This document shows, piece by piece, positions 25,630 through 34,359 of a stretch of DNA of 64,000 bases (positions are counted from its first letter, which is position 1; the number at the start of each line of letters is the position of its first letter). The notes below the pieces were generated by a model, which saw nothing but the letters and a program-made list of their open reading frames with translations, searched no databases and was not told the DNA's origin. Source of the DNA: Rhodovulum sp. ES.010 (GTDB taxonomy: Bacteria > Pseudomonadota > Alphaproteobacteria > Rhodobacterales > Rhodobacteraceae); contig NZ_FSRS01000001.1 of assembly GCF_900142935.1 (NCBI RefSeq), positions 1,932,001-1,996,000 of the forward strand, written 5' to 3'. Made by a program: the position numbers and the translations under genes.

Positions 25630-27093
25630 ATGGCCGCCCGCGCGGTGATGATCCAGGGGACCGGCTCGAACGTGGGCAAGTCGCTGCTCGTGGCCGGGTT
25701 GTGCCGCGCGGCGCGGGCGCGGGGCCTGCGGGTCGCGCCGTTCAAGCCGCAGAACATGTCGAACAACGCCGCCGTCACCGCCGATGGCGGCGAAATCGGC
25801 CGGGCGCAGGCGCTGCAGGCGCTGGCCTGCGGGCTGGACCCGATGACCGACATGAACCCGGTCCTCATCAAGCCCGAAAGCGACACCGGGGCGCAGATCG
25901 TGGTGCAGGGCCACGCCCGCGGCCCCTTGCGCGCGGCGGATTTCGCAGGCCGCCGTGCCGCGCTGATGGCGCCCGTGCTGGAGAGCTTCGCCCGCCTTGC
26001 GGCCTCGGCCGATCTCGTGCTTGTCGAAGGTGCCGGCAGCCCCGCCGAGGTGAACCTGCGCGACGGCGACATCGCGAACATGGGCTTCGCGCGAGCCGCC
26101 GGCGTGCCGGTGATCCTGGTCGGCGATATCGACCGCGGCGGCGTCATCGCCCAGATCGTCGGCACGAAGGCGGTGCTCGACCCGGCCGACGCCGCGATGG
26201 TCCGGGGCTTTGCGATCAACAAGTTCCGCGGCGATCCGCGTCTCTTCGACGCCGGCTATGCGGCGGTTGAGCAGGCGACGGGGTGGCCGGGGTTCGGCGT
26301 GGTGCCGTGGTTCGACCAGGCGCACCGCCTGCCCGCCGAGGATGCGGTCGACCTGGGCGCGCCCTCCGGCACGGGCGGGTTTCACATCGCCTGCCCGATG
26401 CTGTCTCGGATCGCCAATTTCGACGATCTCGATCCGCTGAAGCTCGAACCGGACCTGCGCCTGACCATGGTCCCGCCCGGCCAGCCCCTACCCGGGAATG
26501 CCGACCTCGTGATCCTGCCCGGCACCAAGTCCACCCGCGGCGATCTCGCCTTTCTCCGCGGCCAGGGCTGGGACGTGGACCTCGCCGCCCATGTGCGGCG
26601 CGGCGGGCGGGTGCTGGGGCTTTGCGGCGGCTACCAGATGCTGGGCCGTAAAATCCGCGACCCCGAGGGGCTCGAAGGCCCGGCCGGCGAGACCGCCGGG
26701 CTGGGCCTGCTCGATCTCGAGACCGTCATGCTGCCCGACAAGACGCTCACCCGCATCGCGGCAACCCATGCCGCCACGGGCGCGGCCTTCGACGGCTACG
26801 AGATCCATATCGGCCGCACCGACGGGCCGGACCGGACGCGCCCCTTCGCCCATGTCGGCGGCCGGCCCGAGGGCGCGGTTTCGGCGGACGGACGCATCGC
26901 CGGCAGCTACCTGCACGGCCTGTTCGCGGCGGACGGGTTCCGCCGCGCGTGGCTCTCCGCGCTGGGGCAGCCGGCCGGCCCGCACTCCTACGGGGCGGCG
27001 GTCGAGGACACGCTGGACGCGCTGGCCGCCCATCTCGAACGTCACATGCCCATCGACACGCTGCTGGCGACCGCGACGCCCCCGGCCGGTTAA
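25630..27093 (+). CDS. cobQ: Cobyric acid synthase
   Basis: A 487-residue cytoplasmic enzyme that amidates adenosylcobyrinic acid a,c-diamide at four positions using glutamine and ATP. The N-terminal P-loop-like synthetase domain has GTGSNVGKS and [10 protein letters not shown]; the C-terminal class I glutamine amidotransferase domain has the nucleophile C332 in [10 protein letters not shown] and a late histidine in YLHGLF. Length is normal for CobQ. The start follows GGGAGGAG by 6 bp. It extends the riboswitch-controlled B12 operon from uptake (btuB, btuF) to synthesis. Confidence 0.94.
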   Translation: MAARAVMIQGTGSNVGKSLLVAGLCRAARARGLRVAPFKPQNMSNNAAVTADGGEIGRAQALQALACGLDPMTDMNPVLIKPESDTGAQIVVQGHARGPLRAADFAGRRAALMAPVLESFARLAASADLVLVEGAGSPAEVNLRDGDIANMGFARAAGVPVILVGDIDRGGVIAQIVGTKAVLDPADAAMVRGFAINKFRGDPRLFDAGYAAVEQATGWPGFGVVPWFDQAHRLPAEDAVDLGAPSGTGGFHIACPMLSRIANFDDLDPLKLEPDLRLTMVPPGQPLPGNADLVILPGTKSTRGDLAFLRGQGWDVDLAAHVRRGGRVLGLCGGYQMLGRKIRDPEGLEGPAGETAGLGLLDLETVMLPDKTLTRIAATHAATGAAFDGYEIHIGRTDGPDRTRPFAHVGGRPEGAVSADGRIAGSYLHGLFAADGFRRAWLSALGQPAGPHSYGAAVEDTLDALAAHLERHMPIDTLLATATPPAG

Positions 27094-27189
27094 GATCGAA
27101 AGGGACGCAACGGCAGCATTGACAGCGAAATCGGGGCCTTTGCTTAATCGCACAAGAGGGAGTCTATTGATTTCGGGGGATGTCGAGAC

Positions 27190-27714
27190 GTGGTGGGAAG
27201 CCTGCTGGTCACGGGGGGCGTGCGGTCCGGCAAGAGTTTCTATGCCGAGGCGCGGGTGCGCGCCTGTCGTGGCCGGCCAACGCTGATCGAGACGACCTCG
27301 CCGCGCGACGAGGAAATGGCGGCACGAATCGCCGCACAGAAGGCACGGCGTGGCACGGACTGGATCACCGTGCGCGAACCGCTCGGCCTCGTCCGGGCAA
27401 TTCGGGAAACGGACGGGACCGGCCCGCGGCTGGTCGAGTGCCTTGCCGGCTGGCTGTCGAACGTGATGCTGGACCGGTTCGACTGGTTCGAGAGCGTCCG
27501 CGAACTGGAAACCGCCGTCGCCGAGCAGAACAGCCCGCTGGTACTCGTCAGCAGCGAAATCGGCGGCGGCGCCCCCGCAAGCACCCTGACGCGCCGCTAC
27601 CAGGAGGCCGTGGGGCTGATGAACCAGGCCATCGCCGAGATCGCCGACGAGGTCGTGGTCGTGATCGCGGGCCAGCCGCTGACGCTCAAGCCCCCCGGGC
27701 ACTGGACGGCCTGA
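27190..27714 (+). CDS. CobU/CobP-like adenosylcobinamide kinase homologue, atypical
   Basis: A 174-residue RecA-fold protein of the CobU/CobP family, with P-loop GGVRSGKS (9-16), a LVECLAGWLSNVM segment and a C-terminal DEVVVVIAGQPLTLK. Canonical family members phosphorylate adenosylcobinamide and then transfer GMP through a histidine located in a RIxxH(K/R) motif. Here that motif reads RIAAQK, with Q50 at the histidine position, and the usual NE(V)GMGIVP is SEIGGGAPA. Guanylyltransfer may therefore be lost. The start is a GTG 96 bp after cobQ with only a weak ribosome site. A second CobU elsewhere, or a new role, is possible. Confidence 0.75.
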   Translation: MVGSLLVTGGVRSGKSFYAEARVRACRGRPTLIETTSPRDEEMAARIAAQKARRGTDWITVREPLGLVRAIRETDGTGPRLVECLAGWLSNVMLDRFDWFESVRELETAVAEQNSPLVLVSSEIGGGAPASTLTRRYQEAVGLMNQAIAEIADEVVVVIAGQPLTLKPPGHWTA

Positions 27715-27929
27715 CAGGCCCCGCCTCCGCGTCGTGAGGATGGGCCGCGCGCGGCCGCCGTGGTCCGGCACCGTGCGACGGTCCACCGGGCCATCCCGGT
27801 CCTGGGCGCATAGCGGCCTTTCACCCGCAAGCAGGAGACGATAGCCACACCCTTCCGCAGGATTTGCAGAAAAACACCCATAAGTGGTATTGATGGTCGC
27901 ATAGATCAACTTCCGGCGACCAGGCCCGC

Positions 27930-30197
27930 ATGCACCCCCCGCTCCCGCTCGACTCGCCATCCTTTCTGCGGCGGAGCCTGCGCACCCAGCGCCGGGGCGA
28001 CTTTCTGTGTTTCGACGCCGTGGCCGGCCCCGCCGGGTCGGGCCGGCGCGCATGGCTCGTTTTCGCCTCCGGAACGCCGGCGCAGGCGATCGGGCCCGCG
28101 GGCACCACGACCATCCGCAGCATGCGCTCCATCGGTGGCGGCCTCGTGGTCTGCGCCGACACGCCCGAGACCGAGGGCCCGATGCCGATCCGCCTCGGAG
28201 CGGCCGAGACCGCGCTTGACCTCCGCCCGGCGGAGACCGGACTCTTCTCCGGCCTGAACACCCTGGTCGCGCTGCGGAACGGCGAAGGCGCGGCGCAGGC
28301 GGCCGACTGGCTGGCCTATCACGTGCGGCGCGGCATGCAGGCGGCGCTGATCCTCGACCGTGCGCCGGCGGGCGATGCGGCCTTCGCTGAGGCGCTGGAG
28401 AGAAACGCCGCCGGGATCGCGGGTCTGGAGCGGCTCGTCCTGCTCGATCTCGACGCGCCGCTGGGCAAACCCGGACTGCCGCCCGAGGCCCACCCGTTCA
28501 ACGCCGCGGAGGCGCCGGGCAAGGACCGGATGGACCTGCCCGCCCCCGACCCCTGGACCGCGCCCCTCGGCGAAGTGCAGATCTACGAATGGTTGCGCCA
28601 CGCCTACCTGGACGAGGCCCGCGCCGTCGCCGATCTGGACCTGCACGACCTGCTCGCGCCCGTCGAGGGGCCGTCCGTCTTCGACCGCGCGCAAGAGGCC
28701 CCCTCGGGGGCTCTGCTTCTGGTCGCGCGCCACGTCTTTCCGTGGCGCGTGCGCGACCCCGAAGCCCCCCGCTTCCACGACCACGCCTGCGTGCCGTTCG
28801 ACACCCCGCGCCGCGGGCGGCGCTGGTGCGTGGCCCCGGCCAAGGCCGGCCCCGGCACCGTCTGGCGCATGGTCCGCATCGCCGGTGCGCACCTGCGGCA
28901 GGAGGATCTCGCGCCCGTCTACCGCTGCATGGGGCTTCGCCACCGGGGCCACCCGGTCTCGCGCCTCGTGCCCAAGTCAAGCCTGGTCGAAGACCCCGCC
29001 CTCCTGCGCCTGTGCGCCACCGAGTTCGGCCAGAGCCCGGTGCGCATGCCGCGGGTCGCCCCGCCCCGGATCGATCCGGCCGCCACCCGCACCGCCATCG
29101 TCACCACGATGAAGAACGAAGGCCCCTTCATCCTCGACTGGCTGGCCTATCACCGGGCGATCGGGGTGGACGACATCCTGATCTACACCAACGATTGCAG
29201 CGACGGCACCGACCGCCTGCTCGACCTGCTCCAGCGCAAGGGCCATGTGCAGCACCGCGACAACCCCTACAGGGCGATGGGCCTCAAGCCCCAGCACGCC
29301 GCGCTTCGGGCCGCCGAAGACGAACCGCTGATCCGCGCCGCCGACTGGCTGATCTGCATGGATGTCGACGAATACATCAACATCAAGACGGGCGACGGCA
29401 CCCTTCGGGCGCTGTATCAGGCGGTGGCGGGTGCCAACATGATCTCCTGCACGTGGCGGCTCTTCGGCAATGCCCACATCCACGGGTTCGAGGATGCGCC
29501 GGTCCCGGCCCAGTTCACCCGCTGCGCCGCCGAGCTCACGCGCAAGCCGCACCAGGCCTGGGGCTTCAAGACGCTGTTTCGCAACGTGGGGTTCTTCAAG
29601 AAACTTGGCGTGCACCGCCCCAAGGGGCTCACCCCCCAGCTCTGGGAACATGTCAACTGGGTCAACGGCTCGGGCCGCCCCCTGCCGCGCCAGATGTACC
29701 GCACCGCCTGGCGCTCCACCGCCGACACGGTGGGCTACGACCTCGTGCAACTCAACCACTACGCCGTGCGCTCGGCCGAAAGCTTCCTGGTGAAACGCGA
29801 CCGGGGCCGCGTGAACCATGTCGACCGCGACCAGGGGCTCGCATACTGGTTCCGGATGAACCACAACGCCGAGGAAGAGCTCTCGATCCAGCGAATGATC
29901 CCGGCGATGGAGGCCGAGCGCACCCGACTCCTGGCCGACCCCGAGATCGCCGCGGCGCATGCGGCGGCCGTCACCGCGCATCGCGCCCGGATCGCCGCAC
30001 TCCGGGCCACGCCGACCTACGCCGCCTTCTATGCCGAACTGACCGGCTGGCGGATGGAACGGCTCTCACGCATGCTCCGCCATTTCGGCGCCGAGGTGTT
30101 CCTCGCGGGTCCCGAATGCATCCCCGACGCCGTTCTCCGGTCCGCGCATGGCCCGGATTTCTTCTTCACCGTCCCGCACGGCGCAACCGCCCACTGA
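27930..30197 (+). CDS. Tandem-domain family 2/92-type glycosyltransferase
   Basis: A 755-residue protein. The second half (about 388-640) is a complete Glyco_tranf_2_4/GT92-type domain: IVTTMKNEG, DWLAYH, and the D-x-D motif MDVDEY (477-482). The first half repeats this plan in decayed form: LVALRNGEG and DWLAYH near 111-125, and LDLHDL (236-241) where the D-x-D should be. It thus seems to be a duplicated transferase with one inactive copy. No signal peptide or membrane segment is present, so it acts in the cytoplasm, probably on an envelope or exported glycan. The 215 bp before it hold no gene. Confidence 0.82.
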   Translation: MHPPLPLDSPSFLRRSLRTQRRGDFLCFDAVAGPAGSGRRAWLVFASGTPAQAIGPAGTTTIRSMRSIGGGLVVCADTPETEGPMPIRLGAAETALDLRPAETGLFSGLNTLVALRNGEGAAQAADWLAYHVRRGMQAALILDRAPAGDAAFAEALERNAAGIAGLERLVLLDLDAPLGKPGLPPEAHPFNAAEAPGKDRMDLPAPDPWTAPLGEVQIYEWLRHAYLDEARAVADLDLHDLLAPVEGPSVFDRAQEAPSGALLLVARHVFPWRVRDPEAPRFHDHACVPFDTPRRGRRWCVAPAKAGPGTVWRMVRIAGAHLRQEDLAPVYRCMGLRHRGHPVSRLVPKSSLVEDPALLRLCATEFGQSPVRMPRVAPPRIDPAATRTAIVTTMKNEGPFILDWLAYHRAIGVDDILIYTNDCSDGTDRLLDLLQRKGHVQHRDNPYRAMGLKPQHAALRAAEDEPLIRAADWLICMDVDEYINIKTGDGTLRALYQAVAGANMISCTWRLFGNAHIHGFEDAPVPAQFTRCAAELTRKPHQAWGFKTLFRNVGFFKKLGVHRPKGLTPQLWEHVNWVNGSGRPLPRQMYRTAWRSTADTVGYDLVQLNHYAVRSAESFLVKRDRGRVNHVDRDQGLAYWFRMNHNAEEELSIQRMIPAMEAERTRLLADPEIAAAHAAAVTAHRARIAALRATPTYAAFYAELTGWRMERLSRMLRHFGAEVFLAGPECIPDAVLRSAHGPDFFFTVPHGATAH

Positions 30198-30284
30198 GCC
30201 CAAGGAAACCATCCCCATGCGCGAAAGCCTCGCTTATCCCAGCCCCCCGGTGCACGGCGCCGCCCGCCGCGGGGGCTGCACGCC

Positions 30285-31133
30285 ATGACCCTGCCCACCA
30301 TCGCCGCCCTCTGGATCGAGGGGCCGCTCAGCTTTCTCGAACAGCTCTGCCTGAAATCCTTCGTCGACGCCGGCCACCGTGTCCTGCTCTACCGGTACGG
30401 CGCCGTGGAGAACGTCCCCGACGGGGTCGAACCCGCCGACGCGGCCGAGATCCTGCCGCGAACGGACTTTCTCACCCATGCGCGCACCGGCAGCCCCGCC
30501 CTGCATTCCGACCTCTTCCGCTACCGGCTGCTCGCGCAAAGCGAAAACACCATCTGGGCCGACACGGACGCCTACTGCATGAGGCCCTTCCGCGCCGCGA
30601 CCGGCCATTTCTACGGCTGGGAATCGGACAGGCACATCAATGGCGGGGTCCTCGGCCTGCCCGCCGACAGCCCCGCGCTGGCCGCGCTGCTCGACTTCAC
30701 CGCCGACGAGTTCGCGATCCCGCCCTGGTATCGCGAAGACGAGATCCGCGCGCTGGAACGCAAGCGCGACGCCGGCCGCTCCGTCCATGCCAGCGAAATG
30801 GCCTGGGGCGTCTGGGGGCCGCACGCGGTGACGCATTTCCTGCACGAAACCGGCGAGGACCGCTTCGCCTTCCCGCAAGACGTGCTCTACCCGTTCAGCT
30901 TCCGCGACCGCGGCAAGATGCTGAAACGCAACCTCGACATCTCCCCCTGGGTGACCGCGAACACCGTCTCCGTCCACCTCTACGGCCGCCGCATGCGTGC
31001 GCGCCTGGTCGAGAAGGAAAACGGCGCACCCGCCCCAGAGAGCTTTCTCGGCCGGTTGCTGGACAAGCACGGGATCGACCCGCGCCTGGCGCCGCTGCCC
31101 CGCTCGCGCACCATGACCGGGGACACCGCCTGA
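30285..31133 (+). CDS. Glycosyltransferase with D-x-D sugar-binding motif (Gly_transf_sug type)
   Basis: A 282-residue protein. The segment LHSDLFRYRLLAQ followed by TIWADTDAYCMRPF (about residues 66-100) is the D-x-D region of the Och1/capsular sugar transferase family. It follows the tandem-domain transferase by 87 bp on the same strand, and both probably modify the same polysaccharide. No membrane segment is seen. The donor and acceptor cannot be told from sequence. An intergenic element with hairpins begins 30 bp after the stop. Confidence 0.82.
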   Translation: MTLPTIAALWIEGPLSFLEQLCLKSFVDAGHRVLLYRYGAVENVPDGVEPADAAEILPRTDFLTHARTGSPALHSDLFRYRLLAQSENTIWADTDAYCMRPFRAATGHFYGWESDRHINGGVLGLPADSPALAALLDFTADEFAIPPWYREDEIRALERKRDAGRSVHASEMAWGVWGPHAVTHFLHETGEDRFAFPQDVLYPFSFRDRGKMLKRNLDISPWVTANTVSVHLYGRRMRARLVEKENGAPAPESFLGRLLDKHGIDPRLAPLPRSRTMTGDTA

Positions 31134-31162
31134 CCCGCGCGAACACGGCCGCCGCGCCCGTC

Positions 31163-31250
31163 CCGCAACACTTCTTCTGGCCGGAAATATCCCCGGGGGT
31201 CCGGGGGCGGAGCCCCCGGCCGGTCGCCTTGGCGCCAGCCAAGGCGAAAC
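31163..31250 (+). repeat. Dispersed intergenic element, copy 2
   Basis: CTTCTTCTGGCC begins at 31171, followed by GGAAATATCCCCGGGGG, a hairpin CCGGGGGC/GCCCCCGG with a GGA loop and a second hairpin CGCCTTGGC/GCCAAGGCG with a GCCA loop. It lies between two convergent genes and starts about 35 bp after the upstream stop. The second stem differs from copy 3 by paired changes (TTGG/CCAA versus CCGG/CCGG), which argues that the folded form is selected. It may end transcription from both sides although T-runs are missing. Confidence 0.75.
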
Positions 31251-31268
31251 ACGACGCACCGATCGGCC

Positions 31269-32003
31269 CTAGCCGCGCCCCACATAGGGCATCTTTGTCG
31301 CCAGCACGGTCAGGAACTGCACGTTGGCCCCCGGCGGCATCGTCGCCATGTGCAGGACAGACCGCGCGGCGTCGTCCACACCCATCGTCGGTTGCACCGG
31401 CCCGCCCGCCGCCCGCGCCCGCGCGGCCAGCTCCTCCACCAGCGGCGTGCGGGCATTGCCGATGTCGATCTGCCCGCAGGCGATGTCGAAGGCGCGGCCG
31501 TCCAGGCTCAGCGTCTTCGTCAGCCCGGTGACCGCGTGTTTCGTCGTCGTGTAACAGATCGACCCGGGCCGCGGGCTGTGCGCGGAGAGAGAGCCGTTGT
31601 TGATGATCCGCCCGCCCTGCGGGTCCTGCGCCCGCATCCGGGCAAAGGCCGCGCGGGCGCACAGGAACATGCCCGAGACGTTCACCTCGAGCACGCGGGC
31701 CCACTCCTCCGGCGCCACCTCGTCGATCGTGGTCTGCGGCCCGAACATCCCGGCATTGTTGAACAGTACGTCGATCCGCCCGGCCCACTCGGTGAACCGG
31801 TCGAACGCCAGCTCGACGGCCGCAGCGGCGGTAACGTCGGCGGGCAGCGCCAACGCCGCCGCGCGCCCGGCCGCCACCTCGTCCAGCGCGTGGGCCCGAC
31901 GCGCCAGCAGACCCACGCGCCAGCCCGCCTCCAGGAACAGTTCCGCCGTGGCCCGGCCGATGCCGCTGCTCGCGCCGGTGATCAGGATGGTCCGCGCGCT
32001 CAT
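31269..32003 (-). CDS. Short-chain dehydrogenase/reductase
   Basis: A 244-residue classical SDR: NAD(P)-binding TGASSGIG (9-16), NNAG in FNNAGMFG, catalytic serine in NNGSLSA and the Y-x-x-x-K of YTTTK. Substrate unknown. The start at 32003 overlaps the stop of the upstream helicase gene by 4 bp (ATGA), so the two are translationally coupled despite unrelated functions. A longer upstream frame exists but lies within the helicase gene. Confidence 0.9.
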   Translation of the reverse strand: MSARTILITGASSGIGRATAELFLEAGWRVGLLARRAHALDEVAAGRAAALALPADVTAAAAVELAFDRFTEWAGRIDVLFNNAGMFGPQTTIDEVAPEEWARVLEVNVSGMFLCARAAFARMRAQDPQGGRIINNGSLSAHSPRPGSICYTTTKHAVTGLTKTLSLDGRAFDIACGQIDIGNARTPLVEELAARARAAGGPVQPTMGVDDAARSVLHMATMPPGANVQFLTVLATKMPYVGRG

Positions 32004-33532
32004 CGGGCACCCTCCTCCGGCGCAAGGGTCAAGGGCGCAGGCGGCGCGGCAAGGTCCGCGGTCGACAGCGCCCCCGTCGGCCGCGCCAGCCGGTAGCGCG
32101 TGACCCAGATCAGCCGGTGTTCGGCCCGGGTGATCGCGACATAGGCGAGACGCTTCCACAGCGGCTGGCCGGCCTCGACCCGTCCGGCGCGGGCGGCTGC
32201 GTAAAGGTCGGGCGAAAACACCTGCACCGCCTCCCACTGGGACCCCTGGGCCTTGTGGATCGTGACCGCCGCGCCATGCAGGAAGGTCGCCCCCATATGG
32301 GCGGCATAGGGGATCATCGGTTCCTCCTCGTCGGGCATCTCGATCTTGACGATCGAAGCGGCCGAAAGCTGCGGGTCCTCCGCCCCGATGACATGCAGCC
32401 GCGAGAAGCCGGGCTTGCGGCCGGGCCCGAGGTAGATCACCTGCGCCCCCTTGATCAGCCCCCGCGCCTCAAGGTCGAGCCGCTTCTTGCGATGCTTCAG
32501 CGGCAATTCGATTCCGTCGCAGATCAGCGGCTCCCCGGGCAACAGAGCGTCCTCGGGCGCGTCATGGGCGCGCCGGAAGGCATGAATCAGCCGGATCCGC
32601 GTGGCGTTGCGCCAGACCAGCACCGGGGAACGCGCCATCAGGTCGGCATCGACCCGGCCCGCGACCTCGACCCGCGGGTCCCGCGCCGCGGCCTGCTCGA
32701 CCAGCCGCTCGAACGCCTCGAACTCCAGCGCCGGGTCCGACAATGCATGCGCGAGGTCGAGGATCGGGTTGTCGTCCTGTTGCCGGTGCACGCGGTGCAG
32801 CGTCAGGAGGGTGGGTTGGGGAAGGGTGTCGAACACCATCTGCCCCGACTGGTTCACCGGCGCAAGCTGCGCGGGATCGCCGAAGAGCACCAGCGTGGGA
32901 AACAGTTCCTTCAGGTCCTCGACCTGGCGCGCGTCGAGCATCGAGGCCTCGTCGACGAACCCGATATCCAGCGGCTCCTCGCGCCGTTTCCAGCCCTTGA
33001 TGAAATCGCTGCCCCTCAGCCCCGCCGCCGCCAGCGCGCCGGGGATCGAACTGTGCGTCCTGTAGAAGGCCAGCGCCCGGTCGAGCGCGACGTCGGTCAG
33101 CCCCTCGATCTCGGGTTTCTCGCCATTGCCCGCCAACCACTCGGCGATCTTCTCGTATTCGGGGTCGTAGACCGGGGTGTAGATGATCCGGTGGATCGTG
33201 GTCGCGGGCACGCCGCGCTGGCGCAGGACGCTCGCCGCCTTGTTGGTGGGCGCCAGCACCGCAAGGGTGCGCCGGTCGCGCCGCCGCCGCCCCTCGTAAT
33301 CGCCCGAGACCGTCTCGACCCCGGCCTCGACCAGCGCGGCGACGAGGCGCGACAAGAGCAGCGTCTTGCCGGACCCCGCCTTTCCGGTGACCGCCAGTAG
33401 CGCCTCCTTGCCGTCGGCCCGCGGGCTCAGGCGGCCGCCGTCGATGTCGACGCCCACAGCCCGCAGCATCTCGGCCACGCGGTCATGGGCCTCGGCCTGG
33501 TCCTCGGAATAGGTGACGGCGGGGAGGGTCAT
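32000..33532 (-). CDS. RecD-like ATP-dependent DNA helicase (SF1)
   Basis: A 510-residue helicase with Walker A GKAGSGKT (about 50-57), LAPTNKAA (motif Ia), Walker B-like IGFVDEASML, motif III LFGDPAQLAPV and the C-terminal UvrD_C_2 segment TIHKAQGSQW plus AITRAEHRLIWV. This is the RecD2/Dda/AAA_30 type that works alone, since no recB or recC gene is near. It is expected to unwind DNA 5' to 3' in repair or replication restart. The stop overlaps the SDR start. It lies 42 bp downstream of luxI on the same strand and could be read from the quorum-sensing promoter. Confidence 0.88.
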   Translation of the reverse strand: MTLPAVTYSEDQAEAHDRVAEMLRAVGVDIDGGRLSPRADGKEALLAVTGKAGSGKTLLLSRLVAALVEAGVETVSGDYEGRRRRDRRTLAVLAPTNKAASVLRQRGVPATTIHRIIYTPVYDPEYEKIAEWLAGNGEKPEIEGLTDVALDRALAFYRTHSSIPGALAAAGLRGSDFIKGWKRREEPLDIGFVDEASMLDARQVEDLKELFPTLVLFGDPAQLAPVNQSGQMVFDTLPQPTLLTLHRVHRQQDDNPILDLAHALSDPALEFEAFERLVEQAAARDPRVEVAGRVDADLMARSPVLVWRNATRIRLIHAFRRAHDAPEDALLPGEPLICDGIELPLKHRKKRLDLEARGLIKGAQVIYLGPGRKPGFSRLHVIGAEDPQLSAASIVKIEMPDEEEPMIPYAAHMGATFLHGAAVTIHKAQGSQWEAVQVFSPDLYAAARAGRVEAGQPLWKRLAYVAITRAEHRLIWVTRYRLARPTGALSTADLAAPPAPLTLAPEEGAR

Positions 33533-33574
33533 GGGGCGGAGCCTACAAGCGCCGCCCCACGGGTGCCAGCGCGA

Positions 33575-34219
33575 TCAGGCGGCCTCGAGCATCCGCTTCT
33601 TTTCGGGCGCGGCGTCCGAAAAGGACTGGTGGAACCACTTCAACGAGGTCTCGCGCGTGATGCCAAGCCGGGCCAGCGCGCCGGGGAAGAACTCCTCGCG
33701 CATCTGCCACAGGCCGACGCCGATCATCTCCTTGCCTTCGCCGGTCGAGCCGATCACCTCGGGCGCGATGTCGAGCATGCGGTAGATGCGGACCATACGC
33801 CGGTCGAACACCCCGACGAAATGCTCCACCGCGAAATTCGCCATCACCTCGGCGCCACCAAGCGCCAGCGCCTGCGAGGTTTCGCGCCCGGCATCGGGGG
33901 CGAGGCAGAACCGGGTGCACTCCCAGATCAGCGGGCTTTCGACCCGCACGCCATCGGTCAGGTGCAGGAAGTGTTCGTTGATCATCGTGCGCCCCGTGGT
34001 CGGCAGGAACCGCATCGAGCCACCGTGGCGGCCGTCGGCCTGCTCCCAGATCACGTAGAGCGGGTTGAGTGCGTCATACTGGTCGCGCTCCTCGCCGCGG
34101 TCGTTCACCGAGACGTCCCATCCGAGCCGTTCTTTGAACTGGATCGCGCGGTCACGAAACATCGTGTCGCGCAGGAGCGGAAACTTGTGCAGGCTGTCGG
34201 CATAGATGTAACGCAGCAT
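33575..34219 (-). CDS. luxI: Acyl-homoserine-lactone synthase
   Basis: A 214-residue LuxI-family enzyme making N-acyl-homoserine lactones from SAM and acyl-ACP. Conserved residues are visible: the FKERLGWDV region (R and W), D-x-YD in RDQYDALNP, the GSMRFLPTTG strand and the E-x-TRF motif (WECTRFCLA). A GAGAGGG site lies 8 bp before the ATG. It sits downstream of luxR on the same strand. Its leader contains an 11-bp tandem repeat and a palindrome that could bind the receptor. The acyl chain length cannot be predicted reliably. Confidence 0.94.
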   Translation of the reverse strand: MLRYIYADSLHKFPLLRDTMFRDRAIQFKERLGWDVSVNDRGEERDQYDALNPLYVIWEQADGRHGGSMRFLPTTGRTMINEHFLHLTDGVRVESPLIWECTRFCLAPDAGRETSQALALGGAEVMANFAVEHFVGVFDRRMVRIYRMLDIAPEVIGSTGEGKEMIGVGLWQMREEFFPGALARLGITRETSLKWFHQSFSDAAPEKKRMLEAA

Positions 34220-34234
34220 ATCGGGGCATCCCTC

Positions 34235-34256
34235 TCACGTTCTGTTCACGTTCTGT
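34235..34256. repeat. Two-unit 11-bp tandem repeat in the luxI leader
   Basis: TCACGTTCTGT occurs twice head to tail without mismatch (34235-34245 and 34246-34256), ending 16 bp before the luxI ATG. The spacing of 11 bp is close to one DNA turn, so it could form a double binding site; a slipped-strand duplication is the simpler explanation. Confidence 0.7.
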
Positions 34257-34281
34257 GCTGAGGGAAAGCTACCCTTACTCT

Positions 34282-34300
34282 GGTTACCAGCCTGCTAACC
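34282..34300. promoter_or_regulatory. Candidate LuxR-type operator upstream of luxI
   Basis: GGTTA (34282-34286) and TAACC (34296-34300) form a 19-bp inverted repeat with a 9-bp centre; the left arm is nested in a second palindrome CTGGTTACCAG (34280-34290). Its size and place, about 65-80 bp before luxI in the luxR-luxI gap, suit a lux box. It does not match the classic lux box closely, so the call is tentative. Confidence 0.4.
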
Positions 34301-34359
34301 GACCGTGCGATACGCCGGTTAACGCCCTGGAAAGGTGTTTTATAACAGTCAGTTAAAGA

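Noticed and set aside
31163..31250. Insertion-sequence remnant
   Set aside because: No transposase, no target duplication and conserved hairpins; a regulatory or structural element fits better.
28589..31531. A 980-codon plus-strand frame across both glycosyltransferase genes
   Set aside because: Arg/Pro/Ala-rich translation in the wrong frame; the glycosyltransferase motifs lie in the other frames.
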